From positions 88,666,501 to 88,730,500 of the forward strand of contig CM031607.1 of the NCBI GenBank assembly GCA_018398815.1: 64,000 nt of DNA, written 5' to 3'. Source of the DNA: Conus ventricosus (taxonomy: Eukaryota; Mollusca; Gastropoda; Neogastropoda; Conidae). Shown here in pieces: positions 60,403-64,000 of this stretch. The stretch's first letter is position 1. Each line of letters opens with the position of its first letter. Both the position numbers and the translations under genes were made by a program. The notes beneath the pieces were generated by a model. The model was not told where the DNA came from. It was given only the letters and a program-made list of their open reading frames with translations, and searched no databases.

Positions 60403-60764
60403 CTCACGGCACCGTATGACATGAAGATGAGGCGATTAAATAATTGAAAAATTAAACTAGACTTACGCAGAAAGGTGACGTTTAATATGAATTATTTAGA
60501 GCCTTCGTAAGGAGGAGGAGTTACGTGCCCTCTCTAATATGGCTCTGAATGTTCAAAGTCACCGCTATGGAAAGTCAGTGAACAGTTTGTTCACCCTCCC
60601 AAAGTATCTAGTGAACTAACTCGCAGCTCTAAACCAATGACTATTTCTTGGTCGGCTCGCGCTGATAACTGACGTAACTACACCTCCTCCTTTACGATAG
60701 GCGCTAAATAATTCAGAATAAAAAACGTCACCTTTCTGCGTAAGTCTAGTTTAATTTTTCAATT
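60403..60764. repeat. DIRS internal complementary region and right terminus, copy 3
   Basis: 60403-60524 pairs with the left outer end (55514-55556) and with 60674-60764. Same arrangement as copies 1 and 2. Confidence 0.87.
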
Positions 60765-61259
60765 AATCGATGTGTTGTGGCTCCGCCATGATTCTTGAAC
60801 ATTCGACTTATGAATTAAAATAGACGGGGTTTTGTGGCTTGTACAAGCTATAAAATGCTCAAGCCAGCAGCCCACCATGTTCTTTACGTGCTGACAGAAA
60901 ATCGCCGGTCCTTTGCCAGCAAGCAGTTCAAGAGGACGACGATCAAGTGCGAGCTGTTTTCAAACAGCCCAGGTCGAGCTGTGAATGCAGGTACAAAATT
61001 ATCGTTGAGCACAGTATGTAACGTCGTCCATATACCCAAATGACTGGCCCTGCAAACAACACAATGCGATCCCTCAATCTTATATTTTATTCTCTTTTTA
61101 TTTTGATTATTAGTATTTGTTTTTTTGTTGATTGTTTTTTTTTTTGGTCCTCGTCTGCTGTCCCACTCAAGTGCCATTTTACAAACCCACCGCCACTCAT
61201 TTCGTCTCTCCCCCCCCCTTTCCCGCGCCCTCTGGTCCCCCCCCCTTCCACCGGCGCCG

Positions 61260-61550
61260 TCTCTCACTCTCCTCTCTCTCTCTCCTCTCCCTCTCTCGAC
61301 CCATCTCTCTTCGCTCTCTCTCTGCTCTCTCTTCACTGTGTGTGTGTGTGTGTGTGGTGTGGTGGTGTGTTTTGTGGGTGTGTGTGTGTGTGTGTGTGTT
61401 GTGGTGTGTGTGTGTGTACTCAATGGGGTGTGTTGTGTGTGTGTGTGTGTGTGGTGTGGTGTAGTGTTGTGTGTGTGTGTGTGTGTGTACTCGAGTGTGT
61501 GCGTTTGTGTGTGTGTGTGTGTTGGTGTGGTGTGTGTGTGTGTGTGTGAT
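61260..61550. repeat. (CT)n then (TG)n microsatellite, copy 3
   Basis: CT-rich at 61260-61333, TG-rich to 61550, with the TACTC interruption near 61418 and 61488. Confidence 0.93.
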
Positions 61551-62125
61551 CCTATCTTGTATCTCTGGTATATTATGCCTTAAATTAGTTCTTTCTCGTA
61601 TTTTTAACAGAAGAACCGCCGAGATTTGTTTGCTGGACAAATATGCTTTAGATAGTTGCCTCGTATTCTTTTCCCCCTAAACTAAACAACATACAAGGCA
61701 GCCGCATGACTGAATTCTGAGAAGAATTAAGTTGGTGGAATCTGTGGCTTCGGCACATCACTTGGAGCAGCCTCAAAACAAAACGACACATGCAATAGTC
61801 TTTTTATTTTCATGTAATATTCACCACTTCTTTTTTTAAAATGGTGGATTCCGATGAGTCAACTTAGCTAAACCGTGTGGTGAGGTCGTTGTATTTTATT
61901 TTATATCCTTTTTTATGGTTATTACAAATTGCTTTATAAGGCGTTTCAAATATAAATACATTTAAAGTTATGTCCAAACTGTTATTTTGTAAAACAAAAG
62001 TTCTACAAGATATCCAACCGTATGAATTAATAAACATAAAAAACTCACCAAAAACAGTTGTTCACCTAAACGTGGAAATCTAAATCTTTTGTGTATTTTC
62101 TTAATATCTTGGTGTACCTGTGTAT

Positions 62126-62760
62126 TTATGTACAACCTTTTAGGCCTAATTTATAGCCTGTGTGATTAGCACCCACTGTGACTGGCGCCATGACAGAAAA
62201 CACATGTAAGTTAAAAGAATACCACCCGAGAGTGCGCAGAGGGACCCAGAAAAGAACTGCTCTCCAGCAGCTGAAACCAGTCAGACCAGGAAAAAAGCAG
62301 TCCTGTGCCTCACCCTTGGAACCTGTGCTGTCTTCACACAGGGTCTGGCACGCACAGGATATAACCGCTCCTGCAGATGCCGTTATGTGAACCACTGGAT
62401 GCGACACAAAGAACCTCCACAGAAGCGCCTTCGTGAATGTCCAAGATTAGAGTCCCGTTTCTTTCAATAAGCTCCCATGGGCGTATGCTAGCTGTTACCT
62501 TTTCTTCAGCTCCTGAAACACCCACCACGAGGGGAAAATTGGACATGGAAATGTTGAAGAGCGCAATGCGTTGGTGGACTGTGGGGCTCGTGATGTTAAG
62601 AACACAGCTGCGTAAAACGTTCCGTCTTCCTCTGCAAAGCCAGTTATCCGTATGGGGACACTCGTACAAAAAGAGACATGCCGCACATCACTATAAGACA
62701 CAATGCCAGCGTGATCATAAAGATACAGCACTGAAAACTGTCGACTGGTGATGTCCACTG
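62126..62760 (-). other. Candidate host exon, copy 3
   Basis: The minus-strand frame 62669-62334 is open for 111 codons: VGVSGAEEKVTASIRPWELI, then ILDIHEGASVEVLCVASSG and CRSGYILCVP. This is the most continuous version of the exon candidate. A further frame at 62758-62495 reads LYDHAGIVSYSDV and HVSFCTSV. Cysteine spacing and GASVEVLC could fit an extracellular immunoglobulin-like domain, but the match is weak. Extension beyond 62334 needs one base correction to reach the conserved Pro-Tyr-Val-Lys region of copy 1. The empty Harbinger site is near 62446. Function unknown. Confidence 0.38.
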
Positions 62761-62822
62761 TGACATATCAATAGTGATACTGTGATGACAGTTGTTTTTT
62801 TTTCAATTGAGGATACATAAAT

Positions 62823-63430
62823 ATGGACCAAAAAAGTGGCTCCTCATGCCCTACTCTCATGATGGACCTCAGTTTCCAATGTCCTCTCTACTCTGTGGCC
62901 TTGGTTTGGTTCAGTACATGGTCACTGGTTCGGTTAGTTTCATGGGGAGCTGTCTTTGGAAGGAATGGAGAGCTCATTCATGCCAGCTCCCGCGACCAAG
63001 CAATATGTCATCATAGGGGGCGATAAGTGGTGTCCTGCGTATGTTGGATCAGAAACAGCACACTAAACGCTTACGAAGAGACTCCAGCAACAGTGCAGTG
63101 TCTCCTCCGTGGGTTGCCTCATGACCGACTTGACATGACAAGGATTCCCGTATACCGGACTAGCGGTTGATAAGCCGGACTGTGGCTGTGGACGAGGGGT
63201 TGGGAATGAGCGCGGTGGGTGCGATGACACTGACGTGGCACAGATGGGACTGAAGCAAACTTTGTTATGTTATATGTTGTTAGCTGTTGTTTTTTTGTAG
63301 AGTGGTTTGTGTTGGTGTACTGGTATTAGTGGTGTCGGCGGCGTTGATGTAGTTTCGGTGATTTTAATCGCCGTTTATCTGTATAAACTTTTGTTAAGCA
63401 AAAGTACTGTCACTATATCTGCATAAAATG
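62823..63430 (+). other. Broken equivalent of the hydrophobic frame, copy 3
   Basis: Aligns with 40660-41260 of copy 2 including the roughly 300 bp absent from copy 1. Frames are broken repeatedly. The hydrophobic stretch near 63300-63385 survives in pieces. No independent support for a gene. Confidence 0.2.
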
Positions 63431-63483
63431 ACATTGTGTAGGCAGATTGTAAATGTATCTTCTATTTTACGCGAGTCGATTAA

Positions 63484-63486
63484 CGC

Positions 63487-63553
<67 letters not shown>

Positions 63554-63638
63554 CAGAGATTGATAGATAAATTGATAGATATAGAGAAGAGAGAGAGATA
63601 GAGAGAGAGAGAGAAAAGAAAATGTATCAAAACTGTGG

Positions 63639-63669
<31 letters not shown>

Positions 63670-63787
63670 GTGTGTGTGTGTGTGTGTTTGGTGTGTGTAT
63701 GTGTGGGAGTGTGTGTGTGTGTGTTGTGCGCGCGCGCGCGTGTGAGTGTGTGTGTGAGTGTGTGTGTGGTGTGGTGTGTGTGCGAGT

Positions 63788-63821
<34 letters not shown>

Positions 63822-63962
63822 GTGTGTGTGAGTGTGAGTAGTGTGAGTTTGTTGTGGTGCGTGCGCAGGCAAGCAAGCAAGCAAGCATGCAACCAACTCA
63901 AATCTTAAATGAACCTAATACATACGCTCATTGGTTGTCTACCGCACTCACAACACACCACA

Positions 63963-63993
<31 letters not shown>

Positions 63994-64000
63994 CACACAC
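63484..64000. repeat. Composite microsatellite, copy 3
   Basis: GA at 63484-63615, TG with GCGCGC core at 63640-63860, CAAG tetramers at 63869-63890, then CA to the window end. Confidence 0.95.

Larger units (their letters stand above)
55514..60764 (+). mobile_element. DIRS-type retrotransposon, copy 3 (both ends present)
   Basis: 5251 bp from ATTATTTAT at 55514 to the right extremity. It is the only copy in the window with both ends and no nested LINE, so it defines element length. Gag-like region, RT/RNase H, recombinase and internal complementary region follow in order. It is littered with single-base indels relative to copy 2, with few substitutions, which suggests unpolished sequence more than natural decay. 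Confidence 0.9.
60765..64000. other. Right flank of triplicated unit, copy 3
   Basis: Same order as copies 1 and 2: short AT-rich lead with TATAAAATG at about 60849, CT/TG array at 61260-61550, unannotated AT-rich 61560-62125, candidate exon, hydrophobic frame, composite microsatellite running off the window. No Harbinger insertion. Confidence 0.85.

Overview
This is eukaryotic, repeat-dominated DNA. It has non-LTR retrotransposons, a tyrosine-recombinase (DIRS-type) retrotransposon, a PIF/Harbinger DNA transposon, very long (CA/TG)n, (GA/CT)n, (CG)n and poly-G tracts, and no compact operon-like gene order. The mix (DIRS + Harbinger + L1-like LINEs, (CAAG)n tracts, dense dinucleotide arrays) fits an invertebrate such as a mollusc. 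That placement is inference only. The window is a draft assembly with three N gaps: 14323-14422 and 35250-35349 (100 N each) and 50501-51500 (1000 N).

Layout. The backbone is one long unit present three times. Copy 1 is 1-~14060, copy 2 is 35350-~42010 (its left part is missing in the gap) and copy 3 is 53426-64000 (runs off the end). Each unit is [left flank with a 34-bp tandem repeat and (CA)n...(TG)n] - [DIRS element of about 5.2 kb] - [right flank with small ORFs, microsatellites, candidate exons and terminal (GA)n(TG)n(CAAG)n(CA)n(CG)n]. The DIRS element encodes a gag-like region, reverse transcriptase/RNase H and a tyrosine recombinase. Its right end holds a textbook internal complementary region that pairs with both outer ends. 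Copy 1 alone carries an L1-like LINE (4241-7694, with poly-A tail and target-site duplication) inside the RT and a 748-bp Harbinger element (12209-12956, TTA duplication) in the right flank. Copies 2 and 3 supply the empty sites, so both insertions post-date the duplication or mark a different haplotype.

Between the copies: 14423-~30120 is a poor-quality block in which bases beside homopolymers seem to be replaced by the run base; a badly decayed L1-like LINE is still recognisable at ~26100-30060. A better-preserved LINE RT lies at 30606-32690. A striking nested palindromic satellite occupies 33098-34190. 42060-45370 holds two diverged minisatellites with a minus-strand LINE 3' fragment. 45380-53425 is mostly unrecognised, with TA and CT arrays and two or three possible host exons (47664-48056, 52346-52615, perhaps 52860-53020 minus).

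No confidently named host gene, tRNA, rRNA or CRISPR array was found. Most open reading frames are broken by single-base indels, so mobile-element genes are listed as pseudogenes even where the break may be a sequencing error. This applies above all to copy 3.
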